A stretch of DNA of 64,000 bases from Porites lobata (lineage: Eukaryota > Cnidaria > Anthozoa > Scleractinia > Poritidae): NCBI GenBank assembly GCA_942486035.1, contig CALNXK010000168.1:800001-864000 (forward strand), read 5' to 3'. The notes beneath the pieces are model-generated. The model had not been told where the DNA came from. It worked only from the letters and a program-made list of their open reading frames with translations, and did not search any database. The position numbers and the translations under genes were made by a program. Positions 24,661 to 36,849 of this stretch are shown in pieces (position 1 is the stretch's first letter; the number at the start of each line of letters is the position of its first letter).

Positions 24661-25183
24661 GTAGAAAATGTGGATGTAGGCGATGCTGTGTGATTGGAAC
24701 ATACATTCCAGCAAGACGCCATTACTATTATGGGGATTTTAGAAAAAAATTCAGACACCGAGAAGAATTGAAAACTGTGGCTTATCATTTAGACAAGGGC
24801 AAGCAATGTGATGAAGCCTTAACTACCTCCCAAAGAAAGAAAATTCAAACTGAATCTGGAGAATCCGGTGTCAGCTGCTTATTTGAGTTGTACTGTCTCT
24901 ATGGCTTTGATCCAATAAATGACATGACAGTTGACAGAATGCACCTTGTTTTCAACATGTTGAAGAGAGAATTCCTTGACAAATTGTGGGCTGATGTTGA
25001 GAAAAACATTAATGAAGATGTCAATCAACGTGATCCAGATGTTGGGGGGCTACTGCTCCATGGGGATTTCTCTGATTCACTCAAATGTATGAAGTGGACA
25101 ACTGAACAGAGGGCTAGTGGTGTGGCCAAAATGAAGCACTTGACAGATAAACTTGGTAGCTGGAAACAGGCTGAGTTTTTAAA

Positions 25184-26144
25184 GTAAGAACATAATACTC
25201 GCTAAAACCTCACAAACAACCAGAAGAGAAGAAACGTTACAGTTACTTGTGTAAGAGGTAGCAAACGGTATAATGTTTACATAGTGTAATTGGATCATCA
25301 TAATCTCCCGGTAATAACTGCAAAGTCATGAAGATTCAAGCATAGTACAATACTCATTCGGTCTAAAAACGTGGATCACTTTTAGCCCAAATAACATAAC
25401 ATACGTATACTAACTTGAACATGTCTCAAAAGTTTGAAACACGCGAATAACAATCTGCATGCGTGTAAAATTTCACACACAAATTGTCCTAATTTGTGTG
25501 TATTTTGCTTTCAGCATGTTCCGCACGTGTTTTTCTCGTGGAATATGCTTGCAATATAGCGGATTTCCATGCATGCAACACGCATGTGATGCTGCAATGC
25601 TTGGGCCTGTATTGTATAGAACGAATAATTCAAGTACATGTACACTGTATGTGTTAGCTTCCCTCAGTGAAAGTAAGGTTCAAGACAATAGCCCCTCTTG
25701 CAATAGTTTTAAGTATCCCCAAAACCTAAAATCAAAGGGCATAGTGTCTTTTTTTACTGGTAGAACGAAAACTAAATAAATTTTGGAATAACCTTTACTG
25801 TTTTTGCCCCAAACTGACTGACTGAACTACATACATTGACTGGTAATATTATTATTAAGGAGCACAACCTGTTCTTTTGATTACTCTGATCTTGGTGCCT
25901 AATAAAATTGGTGTATTGTTACTGTTATTTTTCCTTTAAAGTCTACTTAATGACAATAATATACAGCACATGTAACCAAAATTTTTAATCACTTGAAAAT
26001 CTGGATCTAAAGGTGATAAATATCCAAACTTTAATTGTTTCTTTTTATGTTAATAAGCACAGCTATACATGTACACCTACTTTCGATTTACTGTTACTTA
26101 TAACATTTATTCAAATACTTATTCCCTTTTTTTAACATTTCCAG
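25184..26144 (+). other. Intron of the tnp2 pseudogene
   Basis: It runs from AAA|GTAAGA to aacatttccag| and joins a Lys codon in phase 2. The 106-codon frame at 25459-25779 has no homology I recognise and is taken as intronic. Confidence 0.6.
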
Positions 26145-27406
26145 GTATAACCAAGAGGCACGTGAAGTCTTGGCAGAAAATATTCCTTGCCGCGCATATG
26201 ATGTGCACATGTTGCTATGCAACATGGTGGCTCTGCTCTACAACAAGTCAGTTCAATTATCAGGTTGGAGCAATGTAGATGTTGAGGCTCTGGAAACCTT
26301 AACTTGGGTGCATGCAGTAGCTGCCGAGGAATACTATGGTTTGCATATATGTACAGAAAATCTGGAGTATTCGACACATTTATGTGATGATGTTAAACGT
26401 CACTCTAGTCCAGACAACTATTCATGTGAAGTATTTGAGCGAGCAATTCGAGTTCACAAGTAGCAAACTCACAATGCAAAGGGTATTGAGAGAACACTTG
26501 CGGAGAGAGAAAATATTAGACTCTTTTTACGCAGTTTTGAGCTTCACAACGGTAAACTCTCAAGGTACTCAGAGGGGAAGAAATGTCACTCTGTTGACCT
26601 GGACAATGTACAATCTGCCATTTTTTTTCCATGAGCCATCTTTAAGGCAGCCAAAGCTTTACTTCTTGATTGCAGTGGCCATGACAATGAGCACCTTTCT
26701 CATGCATCTGAAAATGGAGTACTGGTTGGAAAATTGAAAAAGATGGCCATACAACAGTATCAACAAAATGACATCAAGAGGCGCCTCCAAAAAATGCACC
26801 CTGGTACCGTCATGTTGTCATTCCCTCCCTGGCTAAATGTGCAAAACATGTTGTTTAAGTTAACTGCAATGGAGCGGTCATGAAGTTTTCAAAGGGTGAC
26901 TTCTGTATTATACCTGGTGGGCCATCACTATCAGAAGAGTGGTATTTGAAAATTTCACAGATAGTTCTTGTTGGTGTCTCTATGAACAAATACCTCATTT
27001 TTGTTAATGGCACATATTATATCCCCGTCTTCAACCATGGCAGAGTGGTAAAGCACCCATGGACTGAAACAGTGCAGCTCGTACCCTATCAGTATCGCAG
27101 TGATACTGTACAATTTGCGAGTTAGTTAAAGGGGAAGTGTCTTCCCTATCCTGAACCAGCGAGCAAAGACAACCCATCTTTCTATCTTCCCACTCCACTG
27201 ACTTTGATGGTCCTCCCCCGAAAGCTGTGACAGTCCCTGTGTATCCTGAGGAAGGTGATGAGGTCAAAGTTCTGGGCCGAGGAGGACAGATTTGGTTTGG
27301 AAGGATTGTCTCCTCAGAAACTGAGAATCGTAAATCAAACCTAAAATGGTTCATGGAGACACGTTCTGGAATTTACACCCTGTCAAGTCAGGAGGATGTT
27401 GTTGCC

Positions 27407-27603
27407 ATTTTAGGTTTTGCTCACATTAGAAGGGCAATGGGCGGTTACAGAATAGACAACTAGTTTGTGATCTCACCTTTGGAGGCATTTATTTCTACAT
27501 CCACCTGGATTTGTCAACTACTGTAACTTTTGTTAACAAGATATTACTAGTTGTCTATTCTGTAACCACTCATTGCCCTTCTAATGTGAGCAAAACCTAA
27601 AAT
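27407..27603. repeat. 58-bp-arm inverted repeat at the 3' end of the tnp2 gene
   Basis: The last ~58 bases of the pseudogene's terminal frame (27407-27464, atttt... to ...actagt) are repeated inverted at 27546-27603 with few mismatches (ggcggt versus gagtgg), separated by ~80 bp. The arms could fold into a long hairpin. Confidence 0.8.
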
Positions 27604-27629
27604 GAATTTCCAATGTGTTGTTCATAATA

Positions 27630-28010
27630 ATTGTTGATTTGAAATAATATTTTATTATGAACAACAAATTATTATGAGCACGTGACATCTTAAGACTGGT
27701 CGAGTAGTCATTTTAACTGGCAGTAAACAGGGTGTAAAGTAAGTCAGTTTTTTACAGCTTGCCATTTAGACAAACTGTAGCTATCTTATACTAGCAAATA
27801 TCATTTTTGAGTAGCCTGATAAAATTTTTGATGAGCAGGACTGATAGCAATTCTTTTGCAATTTGAATTCCCTTAACAATTTCACTGCCCGTTGGCCAAG
27901 TTACGAAAAAAACTCAATATCCCGAAAGCAAAATGCAGTATCCACGAACAACTTCCTTTGCTCGCTGAGTAAAGCAATATTTGTGAGACTGTAAAGGATC
28001 ACAGTTTTCA
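27630..28010 (+). repeat. Diverged partial copy of the 1.7-kb array unit
   Basis: Landmarks of the unit appear in order but diverged: gttgatttgaaataat, cagtaaac, ttttttacagcttgccattt, gatgagcaggactga and gagtaaagcaatatt. They correspond to roughly 29090-29430 of unit 1. This is an older copy outside the homogeneous array. Confidence 0.75.
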
Positions 28011-28773
28011 AGGCATTTCTTACTACACCCCCTCTCCTGGATTTGGCAACTACCATAACTTTGTCAATAAGATATTTCAGAACAAAAGAAATAAAAGCTT
28101 AGATGAACAAGACGCTACGGAGCGTACACTTCGGCGTCGTGGTTGTTGAACTGCGGAGGAATAATAAGAAATGAAATATGGTAAGAGTAAGGTGTTAATT
28201 TGTGTTAATTATGGGATTTGTCAGGATATTCTGAAAAGAGCAACATTCAAGAGGCCTACTTTCCAAAAACTAGCATTTCGGGAAAAATTGTCTACCGTTT
28301 GACATAAGGTTCTAGAAAATACTAAATAGACGAATAGTAGTAGCTTTTCGACATATTTTATGATTTCAGTAACTGATGCCAATCTGCTGACCCATGCTGA
28401 AATGTAAACATACCCTAATTAATTAGCCATGAATAATTCAAAAACGTAGAGAACGTTCGAGAAAGTCACGCAACGCATGAAAGCAATTTTACTACGTGCA
28501 CAAAAACATTTGTCTTTGTTGAGTGTTAGGATCTTGTAACTTTAAATTCATCATAAAACAGTTCGAAAGGAGGGCTATCCTCTATTTATTCCTCGAGTAA
28601 ATTAAAGACTAAACTCGAAGTGATCTCAAGATATCACTAAGTAGTCCGGTCTCATTTCGTGAAATAGCCGAAACAAGCCGAAAAGTCACAAACTTGCACG
28701 CCCAATCTTGTTCCGAAACTAGGCGTGCATAATTTCATAACTTTTTTTCATATGCCAAACTACCTTGGGTCGT
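28011..28773. other. Old repeat sequence left of the array; no gene
   Basis: Near 28600-28720 there is a second diverged echo of the array start (gaagtgatctcaagatat... ...aatagccgaaa). Otherwise nothing is recognised. Confidence 0.4.
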
Positions 28774-28863
28774 AGTAGCGCAATCGGCTAATCCCTCAAC
28801 TTAGAGTCTCCCCTGATCTGATGGGTCACACAGGTGAGTCGGTTCAAACCCCGGGAAAGCCAA
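28774..28863 (+). pseudogene. tRNA-like sequence (possible SINE head)
   Basis: A box A-like string TAGCGCAATCGG (28776-28787) and a box B-like GGTTCAAACCCC (28841-28852) are spaced ~53 bp apart, as in tRNA genes with a longer variable arm. The 5' and 3' ends do not form an acceptor stem, and no clear anticodon arm is seen. It is more likely a tRNA-derived repeat than a working tRNA. Confidence 0.35.
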
Positions 28864-29936
28864 CATAATCATTCTTTCTTCCTCGAATAAGTTAGAATAA
28901 ATCAAAGAAATCGAAGTGATCTCGGGATATCTCGAACTAATTCGGCTCTCACTTCGCCAAATAGCCGAATAAAACCGAAAATCTACAGACTTTGCGTGCC
29001 GAATCTTGTCAACAAAAGTCAGCTTTGATACATTCCTGAGCGTCGCGAATCCTTTACTTCGCGCTCCGCCGAAGTAAAAATATTTAAACAGTTGATTTGA
29101 AATAATAATTATTTCATTATGAACAACATGAAAAAGTGACGTCTTAAGACGGAGTAGTCAATTTAACTGGCAGTAAACGGTACAGAGTTTTTTTTACAGC
29201 TTGCCATTTTTGGTCAAGCTGTAGCTAGCTGTAACTAGTTCAAGAGGCATTCTTAAGTAGCCTGAAATTTTTTTGGATGAGCAGGACTGATTGTAATTCG
29301 AATTCTCCCAAGTGCTTTACTGCCTGTTTGCCAAGTTAAGAACAGAATTCAATAACCCAATAACAAAATGCACTATCCCCAGGCTATCAAACAACTTTCT
29401 TTGCACTCTGAGTAAAGCAATATTCATGTGCAATGCAAATATAAAATTATGGTTTTTTTTCTATTTAACTACACAAGACACGACTACGACGTGAAAATGC
29501 CTAAATTCGTGCCTTCTCGAGGACGGGAATACAAGACAACAACTTTCTTTTTCTTGAGTCCAATAAAAGAGATTTTACAAGAAGCGACAGAATTTTACAG
29601 AGATTTTACAATCCCCAGCTTATACCATTTTACAGTTTACGGAGATGAAATAACTAAAGACAATCTCTATAAGTGTAAAAACTACAAAGATTCTATAGAC
29701 TTTTTTGGTAAGTCTATAAATTTCTCAGTCTTCTTACTTTATTCCGCAGGTAAAATTACAGACTTTTCATAACCATTCTCGGTATAAATATATTAATATT
29801 TAAAAGACCTCCATGAAATGTCCGTAAAAATGATTTTACAGACATTTTGTTTTTCCGGTGAGAAAGAGGGGAAGATTTGCACCTTTATAAAAAGTCTATA
29901 AATTTACAAATTATAGAAGTTTTATTTTCTCTGTAG

Positions 29937-30074
29937 GAGATATGCTTTTACCAGTGGTGTCCTCAATCAGGCCTAGTGCGTCGCCAAGTTTATCGCTATC
30001 ACTGAGTGCCAGTGCATCGGTTTCGCCAAGCACCTCACCGTCAGTCAGTGCAAGCGTGTCACTTCTTTCATCAG
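29937..30074 (+). CDS. Ser-rich stalk exon, array unit 1
   Basis: The segment is framed by ttctctgtag| and TCATCAG|GTGAGT. It is 138 nt, both splice sites in phase 1, so it can be added or lost without changing frame. It encodes 46 residues that are more than half Ser, with Pro, Ala and Val (SASASVSPSTSPSVSASVS in the middle), as in a mucin-like, O-glycosylated spacer. In the gene model it lies between signal peptide and REJ domain on the extracellular side. Evidence is the splice sites, the symmetric phase and conservation across five copies. Transcription is not shown. Confidence 0.55.
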
Positions 30075-31630
30075 GTGAGTTTGAGGAGTTAGACACGTCG
30101 CCTTCTGTGGAAGCTCCTTTAATTGGCGAAGTTACTAGATATCATTTTTATAAGTGTTGTTTTATATCAAGTGGAGTAGTTCAGTGAAACGCTATTATTA
30201 GTTCATAATGAGCGATCTGAGGTAACCAGTATTAAGAATGAAGGAAACTTCTAAATTCATACCTTTTTTAATGAAGAAACACTGAAATAATGTATATACT
30301 AGCCTGCAGTGCAAGCGTATTTTGGGTAGGCCCAAGTTTGTTAATCGGATCGCTACTATGAAGCAGCCATCTTGGATTTTATGACAGAGGAAGGTTGGGG
30401 AGAGTAGAAATAGTAACCCTTAGCGTAGGTGTGAGGGCGAAAAAAGGAGAGGGGGCAGGGGGAGGGGAGGAAAAAAATACGCCTGCCCGATATCATTGTT
30501 CTTTTGGGAAACTCCGTACGCTGGCAAACGGAGCTCCTGATTGGTGCGGCATGGGGAAGTAGACTGATGCCTGTCAATTAACTGTAAGTCTGTATTGTTT
30601 TTTCTTTATCTCGGGATATCTCGAACTAATTCGGCTCTCACTTCGTCAAATAGCCGAATAAAACCGAAAATCTACAGACTTTGCGTGCCGAATCTTGTCA
30701 AAAAAAGTCAGCTTTGATACACTGATTCCTGAGCGTCGCGAATCCTTTACTTCGCGCTCCGCCGAAGTAAAAATATTTAAACAGTTGATTTGAAATAATA
30801 ATTATTTTATTATGAACAACATGAAAAAGTGACGTCTTAAGACGGAGTAGTCAATTTAAATGGCAGTAAACGGTACAGAGTGTTTTTTACAGCTTGCCAT
30901 TTTTGGTCAAGCTGTAGCTAGCTGTAACTAGTTCAAGAGGCATTCTTAAGTAGCCTGAAATTTTTTTGGATGAGCAGGACTGATTGTAATTCGAATTCTC
31001 CCAAGTGCTTTACTGCCTGTTTGCCAAGTTAAGAACAGAATTCAATAACCCAATAACAAAATACACTATCCCCAGGCTATCAAACAACTTTCTTTGCACT
31101 CTGAGTAAAGCAATATTCATGTGCAATGCAAATATAAAATTATGTTTTTTTCCATTTAACTACACAAGACACGACTACGACGTGAAAATGCCTAAATTCG
31201 TGTCTTCTCGAGGACGGGAGTACAAGACAACAACTTTCTTTTTCTTGAGTCAAATAAAAGAGATTTTACAAGAAGCGACAGAATTTTACAGAGATTTTAC
31301 AATCCCCGGCTTATACCATTTTACAGTTTACGGAGATGAAATAACTAAAGACAATCTCTACAAGTGTAAAATCTACAAAGATTCTATAGACTTTTTTGGT
31401 AAGTCTATAAATTTCTCAGTCTTCTTACTTTATTCCGCAGCTAAAATTACAGACTTTTCATAACCATTCTCGGTATAAATATATTAATATTTAAAAGACC
31501 TCCATGAAATGTCCGTAAAAATGATTTTACAGACATTTTGTTTTTCCGGTGAGAAAGAGGGGAAGATTTGCACCTTTATAAAAAGTCTATAAATTTACAA
31601 ATTATAGAAGTTTTATTTTCTCTGTTGGAG

Positions 31631-31765
31631 GTATACATTTACCAGTGGTGCCCTCAATCGGGCCTCGTGCGTCGCCAAGTTTATCGCTATCAGTGAGTGC
31701 CAGTGCATCGGTTTTGCCAAGCACTTCACCGTCAGTCAGTGCAAGCGTGTCACTTCTTTCATCAG
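31631..31765 (+). CDS. Ser-rich stalk exon, array unit 2 (shifted acceptor)
   Basis: In this unit the usual acceptor TGTAG has become TGTTG. An AG three bases further in (TTGGAG|GTATAC) restores an acceptor and shortens the exon to 135 nt, still phase 1 at both ends. The peptide keeps the SPSLSLSVSASASV pattern, with changes such as Ile-Gly-Pro-Arg early on. The compensating acceptor suggests the reading frame matters, but it could be chance. Confidence 0.45.
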
Positions 31766-33325
31766 GTGAGTTTGAGGAGTTAGACACGTCGCCTTCTGTG
31801 GAAGCTCCTTTAATTGACGAAGTTACTAGATACCATTTTTATAAGTGTTGTTTCATATCAAGTGGAGTAGTTCAGTGAAACGCTATTATTAGTTCATAAT
31901 GAGTGATCTGAGGTAACAAGTATTAAGAATGAAAGAAACTTCTAAATTCATACCTTTTTTAATGAAGAAACACTGAAATAATGTATATACTAGCCTGTAG
32001 TGCAAGCGTATTTTGGGTAGGCCCAAGTTTGTTAATCGGATCGCTACTATGAAGCAGCCATCTTGGATTTTATGACAGAGGAAGATTGGGGAGAGTAGAA
32101 ATAGTAACCCTTAGCGTAGGTGTGAGGGCGAAAAAAGGAGAGGGGGCAGGGGGAGGGGAGGAAAAAAATACGCCTGCCCGATATCATTGTTCTTTTGGGA
32201 AACTCCGTACGCTGGCAAACGGAGCTCCTGATTGGTGCGGCATGGGGAAGTAGACTGATGCCTGTCAATTAACTGTAAGTCTGTATTGTTTTTTTTTTAT
32301 CTCGGGATATCTCGAACTAATTCGGCTCTCACTTCGTCAAATAGCCGAATAAAACCGAAAATCTACAGACTTTGCGTGCCGAATCTTGTCAAAAAAAGTC
32401 AGCTTTGATACACTGATTCCTGAGCGTCGCGAATCCTTTACTTCGCGCTCCGCCGAAGTAAAAATATTTAAACAGTTGATTTGAAATAATAATTATTTTA
32501 TTATGAACAACATGAAAAAGTGACGTCTTAAGACGGAGTAGTCAATTTAAATGGCAGTAAACGGTACAGAGTTTTTTTTACAGCTTGCCATTTTTGGTCA
32601 AGCTGTAGCTAGCTGTAACTAGTTCAAGAGGCATTCTCAAGTAGCCTGAAATTTTTTTGGATGAGCAGGACTGATTGTAATTCGAATTCTCCCAAGTGCT
32701 TTACTGCCTGTTTGCCAAGTTAAGAACAGAATTCAATAACCCAATAACAAAATACACTATCCCCAGGCTATCAAACAACTTTCTTTGCACTCTGAGTAAA
32801 GCAATATTCATGTGCAATGCAAATATAAAATTATGTTTTTTTTCCATTTAACTACACAAGACACGACTACGACGTGAAAATGCCTAAATTCGTGTCTTCT
32901 CGAGGACGGGAATACAAGACAACCAATTTCTTTTTCTTGAGTCAAATAAAAGAGATTTTACAAGAAGCGACAGAATTTTACAGAGATTTTACAATCCCCG
33001 GCTTATACCATTTTACAGTTTACGGAGATGAAATAACTAAAGACAATCTCAATAAGTGTAAAATCTACAAAGATTCTATAGACTTTTTTGGTGAGTCTAT
33101 AAATTTCTCAGTCTTCTTACTTTATTCCGCAGCTAAAATTACAGACTTTTCATAACCATTCTCGGTATAAATATATATATATTAATATTTAAAAGACCTC
33201 CATGAAATGTCCGCAAAAATGATTTTACAGACATTTTGTTTTTCCGGTAAGAAAGAGGGGAAGATTTGCACCTTTATAAAAAGTCTATAAATTTACAAAT
33301 TATAGAAGTTTTATTTTCTCTGTAG

Positions 33326-33463
33326 GAGATATGCTTTTACCAGTGGTGTCCTCAATCAGGCCTAGTGCGTCGCCAAGTTTATCGCTATCACTGAGTGCCA
33401 GTGCATCGGTTTCGCCAAGCACCTCACCGTCAGTCAGTGCAAGCGTGTCACTTCTTTCATCAG
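33326..33463 (+). CDS. Ser-rich stalk exon, array unit 3
   Basis: A 138-nt phase-1/phase-1 exon with the same acceptor and donor as unit 1. The encoded peptide is identical to unit 1 over the whole exon, pointing to recent duplication or gene conversion between units 1 and 3. Confidence 0.55.
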
Positions 33464-34993
33464 GTGAGTTTGAGGAGTTAGACACGTCGCCTTCTGTGGA
33501 AGCTCCTTTAATTGGCGAAGTTACTAGATACCATTTTTATAAGTGTTGTTTCATATGAAGTAGAGTAGTTCAGTGAAACGCTATTATTAGTTCATAATGA
33601 GCGATCTGAGGTAACCAGTATTAAGAATGAAGGAAACTTCTAAATTCATACCTTTTTTAATGAAGAAACACTGAAATAATGTATATACTAGCCTGCAGTG
33701 CAAGCGTATTTTGGGTGGGCCCAAGTTTGTTAATCGGATCGCTACTATGAAGCAGCCATCTTGGATTTTATGACAGAGGAAGATTGGGGAGAGTAGAAAT
33801 AGTAACCCTTAGCGTAGGTGTGAGGGCGAAAAAAGGAGAGGGGGCAGGGGGAGGGGAGAAAAAAATACGCCTGCCCGATATCATTGTTCGTTTGGGAAAC
33901 TCCGTACGCTGGCAAACGGAGCTCCTGATTGGTGCGGCATAGGGAAGTAGACTGATGCCTGTCAATTAACTGTAAGTCTGTATTGTCTTTTTTTGATCTC
34001 GGGATATCTCGAACTAATTCGGCTCTCACTTCGTCAAATAGCCGAATAAAACCGAAAATCTACAGACTTTGCGTGCCGAATCTTGTCAAAAAAAGTCAGC
34101 TTTGATACATTCCTGAGCGTCACGAATCCTTTACTTCGCGCTCCGCCGAAGTAAAAATATTTAAACAGTTGATTTGAAATAATAATTATTTTATCATGAA
34201 CAACATGAAAAAGTGACGTCCTAAGACGGAGTAGTCAATTTAACTGGCAGTAAACGGTACAGAGATTTTTTTTACAGCTTGCCATTTTTGGTCAAGCTGT
34301 AGCTAGCTGTATCTAGTTCAAGAGGCATTTTTAAGTAGCCTGAAATTTTTTTGGATGAGCAGGACTGATTGTAATTCGAATTCTCCCAAGTGCTTTACTG
34401 CCTTTTTGTCAAGTTAAGAACAGAATTCAATAACCCAATAACAAAATTCACTATCCCCAGGCTATCAAACAACTTTCTTTCCACTCTGAGTAAAGCAATA
34501 TTCATGTGTTTTTTTTCTATTTAACTACACAAGACACGACTACGACGTGAAAATGCCTAAATTCGTGTCTTGTCGAGGACGGGAATACAAGACAACAACT
34601 TTCTTTTTCTTGAGTCAAATAAAAGAGATTTTACAAGAAGCGACAGAATTTTACAGAGATTTTACAATCCCCGGCTTATACCATTTTACAGTTTACGGAG
34701 ATGAAATAACTAAAGACAATCTCTATAAGTGTAAAATCTAACAAAGATTCTATAGACTTTTTTGGTGAGTCTATAAATTTCTCAGTCTTCTTACTTTATT
34801 CCGCAGGTAAAATTACAGACTTTTCATAACCATTCTCGGTATAAATATATTAATATTTAAAAGACCTCCATGAAATGTCCGCAAAAATGATTTTACAGAC
34901 ATTTTGTTTTTCCGGTGAGAAAGAGCGGAAGATTTGCACCTTTATAAAAAGTCTATAAATTTACAAATTATAGAAGTTTTATTTTCTCTGTAG

Positions 34994-35131
34994 GAGATAT
35001 GCTTTTACCAGTGGTGTCCTCAATCAGGCCTAGTGCGTCGCCAAGTTTATCGCCATTAGTGGGTGCCAGTGCATCGGTTTTACCAAGCACTTCACCGTCA
35101 GTCAGTGCAAGCGTGCCACTTCTTTCATCAG
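34994..35131 (+). CDS. Ser-rich stalk exon, array unit 4 (diverged)
   Basis: A 138-nt phase-1/phase-1 exon with intact splice sites. It carries more replacements than its neighbours, e.g. SPSLSPLVGASASVLP in the middle and a Pro in place of Ser before LLSSG. Length and phase are kept. Confidence 0.5.
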
Positions 35132-36535
35132 GTGAGTTTGAGGAGTTAGACACGTTGCCTTCTGTGGAAGCTCCTTTAATTGGCGAAGTTACTAGAAACC
35201 ATTTTTATAAGTGTTGTTTCATATGAAGTAGAGTAGTTCAGTGAAACGCTATTATTAGTTCATAATGAGCGATCTGAGGTAACCAGTATTAAGAATGAAG
35301 GAAACTTCTAAATTCATACCTTTTTTAATGAAGAAACACTGAAATAATGTATATACTAGCCTGCAGTGCAAGCGTATTTTGGGTGGGCCCAAGTTTGTTA
35401 ATCGGATCGCTACTATGAAGCAGCCATCTTGGATTTTATGACAGAGGAAGATTGGGGAGAGTAGAAATAGTAACCCTTAGCGTAGGTGTGAGGGCGAAAA
35501 AAGGAGAGGGGGCAGGGGGAGGGGAGGAAAAAAATACGCCTGCCCGATATCATTGTTCTTTTGGGAAACTCCGTACGCTGGCAAACGGAGCTCCTGATTG
35601 GTGCGGCATGGGGAAGTAGACTGATGCCTGTCAATTAACTGTAAGTCTGTATTGTTTTTTTTTTTATCTCGGGATATCTCGAACTAATTCGGCTCTCACT
35701 TCGTCAAATAGCCGAATAAAACCGAAAATCCACAGACTTTGCGTGCCGAATCTTGTCAAAAAAAGTCAGCTTTGATACACTGATTCCTGAGCGTCGCGAA
35801 TCCTTTACTTCGCGCTCCGCCGAAGTAAAAATATTTAAACAGTTGATTTGAAATAATAATTATTTTATTATGAACAACATGAAAAAGTGACGTCTTAAGA
35901 CGGAGTAGTCAATTTAACTGGCAGTAAACGGTACAGAGTTTTTTTTACAGCTTGCCATTTTTGGTCATGCTGTAGCTAGCTGTAACTAGTTCAAGAGGCA
36001 TTCTAAAGTAGCCTGATATTTTTTTGGATGAGCAGGACTGATTGTAATTCGAATTCTCCCAAGTGCTTTACTGCCTGTTTGCCAAGTTTAGAACAGAATT
36101 CAATAACCCAATAACAAAATACTCTATCCCCAGGCTATCAAACAACTTTCTTTGCACTCTGAGTAAAGCAATATTCATGTGCAATGCAAATATAAAATTA
36201 TGTTTTTTTTTTCTATTTAACTACACAAGACACGACTACGACCTGAAAATACCTAAATTCGTGTCTTCTCGAGGACGGGAATACAAGACAACAACTTTCT
36301 TTTTCTTCAGTCAAATAAAAGAGATTTTACAAGAAGCGACAGAATTTTACGGAGATTTTACAATCCCCGGCTTATACCATTTTACAGTTTACGGAGATGA
36401 AATAACTAAAGACAATCTCTATAAGTGTAAAATCTAACAAAGATTCTATAGACTTTTTTGGTGAGTCTATAAATTTCTCAGTCTTCTTACTTTATTCCGC
36501 AGGTAAAATTACAGACTTTTCATAACCATTCTCGG

Positions 36536-36576
<41 letters not shown>

Positions 36577-36711
36577 TAAAAGACCTCCATGAAATGTCCG
36601 CAAAAATGATTTTACAGACATTTTGTTTTTCCGGTGAGAAAGAGGGGAAGATTTGCACCTTTATAAAAAGTCTATAAATTTACAAATTATAGAAGTTTTA
36701 TTTTCCAGTAG

Positions 36712-36849
36712 GAGATATGCTTTTACCAGTGGTGTCCTCAATCAGGCCTAGTGCGTCGCCAAGTTTATCGCTATCACTGAGTGCCAGTGCATCGGTTTCG
36801 CCAAGCACTTCACCGTCAGTCAGTGCAAGCGTGTCACTTCTTTCATCAG
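36712..36849 (+). CDS. Ser-rich stalk exon, array unit 5
   Basis: A 138-nt phase-1/phase-1 exon. The upstream pyrimidine tract reads ttttccagtag, so two AGs are close together. The second is used here to match the other units. The peptide equals unit 1 within the exon. Confidence 0.5.

Larger units (their letters stand above)
21170..27463 (+). pseudogene. Decayed CACTA/EnSpm-like (tnp2-type) transposase gene
   Basis: The exons read 21170-21847, 22938-23687, 24661-25183 and 26145 onwards, with consistent splice phases at 23687/24661 and 25183/26145. The N-terminus is acidic and Ser-rich. A CCVDCGKEW motif spans the insertion site of a MULE. Next come LDAFYKPLIDDVKKYY and LLLLCRTADIKAHGE, then a Cys cluster CGCRRCC, then DPINDMTVDRMHLVF, which match the tnp2 order (Asp in the D-x-x-A region, C-rich loop, D-x-MH motif). 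HSSPDNYSCEVFERAIR matches the later conserved part. It is broken by a frameshift at an A-run near 23362, an in-frame TAG at 26461-26463 and further stops at 26.6-27.2 kb. The outer TIRs were not found. The transposon class is fairly sure; activity is excluded by the breaks. Confidence 0.7.

Noticed and set aside
28774..28863. Functional tRNA gene
   Set aside because: A and B boxes are present, but no acceptor stem or clear anticodon arm can be folded.
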